Virus record (IMG/VR): IMGVR_UViG_3300028194_000701
Location: 1 to 21,150 of that record
Direction: 5' to 3' (one strand)
Length of the DNA stretch: 21,150 bases
Origin: a virus
In this document: positions 19,538 through 21,150 of the stretch, in pieces
How the letters are laid out: every line of letters begins with the position of its first letter
How positions within the stretch are numbered: the stretch's first letter is position 1
Notes under the pieces: model-generated
What the model saw: the letters and a program-made list of their open reading frames with translations, nothing else
Databases searched by the model: none
What the model was told of the DNA's origin: nothing
Translations under genes and position numbers: made by a program

Positions 19538-20130
19538 TGAAAAGCTTGTATAGCTTTATCGTAAAACCTTTAAATGAAAGATACGATAATGTAAGAAATA
19601 TAGATAATAAAGAACTTATTATCAACACAGGTATTGAAGATCATCAATTTATTAGTAAAAAAGCAGTTGTAGTTTCTACTCCAGCTGCTTTTAAAAGTAA
19701 AGTAAATATAGGAGATGAAGTTTATATTCATCATAACATATTTAGAAGATGGTATGATCAAAAAGGAAGAGAGCGTAATAGTTCAACTTATTTTAAAGAT
19801 GATCTTTATTTTGTTTCACCTGAGCAGATTTATATGTATAATTTAAAATCACATTTAAACTACTGTTTTATAAAACCAATAAAAAACCAAAACTTTTTAG
19901 ACAACATAAAAGAACAACCCAATGTTGGTATAGTAAAATATACTAATAAGACCTTAGAAGCGCTAGGAATAACATCTAGAACACTTATTACGTTTACCCC
20001 AAACTCTGAATTTGAGTTTATTATAGATGGTGAACGACTCTATTGTATGAAATCAAATGATATAGCTTTAACCCATGAATATAAAGGAAACAAAAAAGAA
20101 AATAATCCAAGCTGGGCAGAAAGCAGTTGA
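19537..20130 (+). CDS. Tandem GroES-like protein (possible co-chaperonin), 197 aa
   Basis: The ATG at 19537 overlaps the previous TGA (TGATG); a TTG one codon upstream is less likely. Two halves resemble the Cpn10 fold. Residues about 5-100 read SFIVKPLNERYDN, AVVVSTPAAFKSKVNIGDEV and YIHHNIFRRWYD. Residues about 108-182 read NYCFIKPIKNQ, VGIVKYTNK, LITFTPNSEFEFIIDGERLY and CMKSNDIAL, matching the Cpn10 order of first strand I-x-P, a G-x-V strand, a G-D-x-V-type turn and the closing Y-x-M-x-x-x-D-I. The sequence ends NPSWAESS. I recall phage relatives annotated as co-chaperonins, but this is not verified. It may act with the phage GroEL, or use the fold structurally. Confidence 0.55.
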   Translation: MKSLYSFIVKPLNERYDNVRNIDNKELIINTGIEDHQFISKKAVVVSTPAAFKSKVNIGDEVYIHHNIFRRWYDQKGRERNSSTYFKDDLYFVSPEQIYMYNLKSHLNYCFIKPIKNQNFLDNIKEQPNVGIVKYTNKTLEALGITSRTLITFTPNSEFEFIIDGERLYCMKSNDIALTHEYKGNKKENNPSWAESS

Positions 20131-20350
20131 AGAACTAATTAAAGTAGCAAAAGAAAAGATTGTAGACTCAGACGACGATGTAAGCGCTGACAGATTAAAA
20201 AATGCTGCTGCAACAAAAAAATTAGCAATATTTGATGCTTTTGAAATATTAACTCGTATACAGATAGAGGAGGATATTTTAAACGAAAAGCCAAAAGAAA
20301 TTAAAGAACAGAAAGCTTTTAAAGGTTTTGCTGAAGGGAGGAGTAAATGA
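20075..20350 (+). CDS. Probable small terminase subunit, 91 aa
   Basis: An all-helical, charged protein: KETKKKIIQAGQKAVEELIK, VSADRLKNAAATKKLAIFDA and FEILTRIQIEEDILNEKP. The A-D-R-L-K-N-A-A-A-T-K-K-L-A core and the position immediately before the large terminase (ATGA overlap) fit a small terminase, which recognises phage DNA and regulates the motor. The ATG at 20075 gives a 56-base overlap with the upstream gene; no later ATG lies near the N-terminus, so either the overlap is real or a non-ATG start is used. The subunit type is inferred mainly from context. Confidence 0.6.
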   Translation: MNIKETKKKIIQAGQKAVEELIKVAKEKIVDSDDDVSADRLKNAAATKKLAIFDAFEILTRIQIEEDILNEKPKEIKEQKAFKGFAEGRSK

Positions 20351-21150
20351 GTTATGAGCAAACTCTCTGGAAAGAGGTTAAAGATTTAATTAACCCTAAA
20401 ATATTAAAGAAACAAAATCGTTTCAAAAAATGGGAGTATGGTTATAACTCTGATTATGATTTTATAGTAATAAGTAAAACCGGACAAATTGGACAAATCA
20501 TTGAAATACAAAATCTCAGGATTGCTCTACCAACAGCAGATGAACCGTTTAAACGAAGCAAAGAAAAAACGGAACAAAGATGGGAAAAGCAAGAGTATCC
20601 AAAAGAGTTAAGTAGAATTAAATCAAGATTTGATTGGGAAGATTACGATACTGAATTTAAAGAAAAGTGGTACGATTATATAGATAAAGAATTTACAAGA
20701 AGAGATGAAGGTTATTGGTTTTACAACAAAGGTTTACCTACTTATATCACTGGTACTCATTACATGTACTTACAATGGTCAAAGATCGACGTTGGGGCAC
20801 CAGATTACAGAGAAGCAAATAGATTATTCTTTATATTTTGGGAAGCATGTAAGGCAGATAACAGATGTTACGGGATGTGCTATCTTAAAAACAGAAGGTC
20901 TGGATTTTCATTTATGTCCTCAGCAGAGCTTGTTAATCAAGCGACGATATCAAGTGACGCCAGATTCGGTATATTATCTAAATCTGGAGCAGATGCTAAA
21001 AAAATGTTTACAGACAAAGTTGTACCAATATCCGTTAACTATCCGTTTTTCTTCAAGCCGATCCAAGACGGTATGGATCGTCCTAAGACAGAACTGGCGT
21101 ATAGGGTTCCGGCTTCAAAACTTACTAGAAGAAAGCTTGAGAGTAATGAG
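20347..21150 (+). CDS. terL: Large terminase subunit, N-terminal 268 aa (runs off window)
   Basis: ATPase motor that packages DNA into the capsid. The frame is open from the ATG at 20347 to the window end. After a charged N-terminal region come GYWFYNKGLPTYITGTHYMY, LQWSKIDVGAPDYREANRLF and YGMCYLKNRRSGFSFMSSAE (179-189 is the Walker A region), then ELVNQATISSDARFGILSKS. The order Y-I-T-G-x-H-Y...D...R-R-x-G-F-S resembles terminases of marine and Bacteroidota phages. The usual Walker A Lys before Ser is Phe187, with Lys181 and Arg183/184 earlier in the loop. The Walker B and nuclease domain lie outside the window. Confidence 0.85.
   Translation, partial: MSYEQTLWKEVKDLINPKILKKQNRFKKWEYGYNSDYDFIVISKTGQIGQIIEIQNLRIALPTADEPFKRSKEKTEQRWEKQEYPKELSRIKSRFDWEDYDTEFKEKWYDYIDKEFTRRDEGYWFYNKGLPTYITGTHYMYLQWSKIDVGAPDYREANRLFFIFWEACKADNRCYGMCYLKNRRSGFSFMSSAELVNQATISSDARFGILSKSGADAKKMFTDKVVPISVNYPFFFKPIQDGMDRPKTELAYRVPASKLTRRKLESNE

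Noticed and set aside
1-21150. tRNA genes, CRISPR arrays, insertion sequences, integrase or attachment sites
   Set aside because: I saw no cloverleaf-like segments, no regularly spaced identical repeats with unique spacers, and no transposase or recombinase motifs. The six spaced motifs at 298-2952 are separated by genes and are not a CRISPR.

Overview
The window is a piece of a tailed-phage (Caudoviricetes) genome, most likely from a phage of a marine Bacteroidota/Flavobacteriia host. The evidence is: very AT-rich DNA; tightly packed genes with ATGA and TAATG overlaps; start codons preceded by A/T-rich leaders with no Shine-Dalgarno sequence, as is usual in Bacteroidota; a small secreted protein with a signal peptide ending in AQ; and many small conserved proteins of the kind seen in marine phage metagenomes. 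No tRNA, CRISPR array, integrase or insertion sequence was seen. The host assignment is an inference.

Layout. (1) Positions 1-2895, minus strand: at least 13 very small genes (26 to 102 codons), several exported or membrane-bound, none with a recognised function. They form about six transcription units, each headed by a copy of a bipartite motif: TACAAACTAAATACGA, exactly 9 variable bases, GATAAT. This looks like a phage-specific promoter. (2) Positions 2953-3269: a gene-free divergent control region with a GC-rich hairpin and a large nested dyad. (3) Positions 3270-7542, plus strand: fibre and structural proteins, then two basic proteins. (4) Positions 7553-10108: a long fibre with a self-cleaving S74 chaperone domain. 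(5) Positions 10165-12726: a small protein, a complete GroEL, a GroES (gene order reversed from bacteria) and a possible winged-helix protein. (6) Positions 12728-17994: Lys-rich proteins, a lysis group (small membrane protein, T7-type amidase, membrane-anchored coiled coil), a run of small Cys/Lys-rich proteins, and an HEXXH metalloprotease-like protein. (7) Positions 17994-20350: a GTA-type holin, a decoration/fibre-like protein, small conserved proteins, a protein that looks like two fused GroES domains, and a probable small terminase. (8) 20347 to the end: the N-terminal part of the large terminase. Portal and capsid genes probably lie further right.

How it fits together: the right four fifths is a late, virion-building and lysis module. 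Two TATAAATAA sites, each exactly 28 bases before an ATG (6155 and 10165) and each next to an inverted repeat, are candidate late promoters. The phage carries its own chaperonin, a canonical co-chaperonin and a possible double co-chaperonin, consistent with folding demands from large fibre or capsid proteins.

The most unusual signal is a short motif, [DY]-G-[AS]-S-[M/V], repeated about 17 times in seven otherwise dissimilar, mostly Lys-rich proteins between 6155 and 17994. Its codons vary, so it is conserved as protein rather than as copied DNA. I do not know its function. A virion-sorting tag, a maturation-protease site or a docking motif are all possible.
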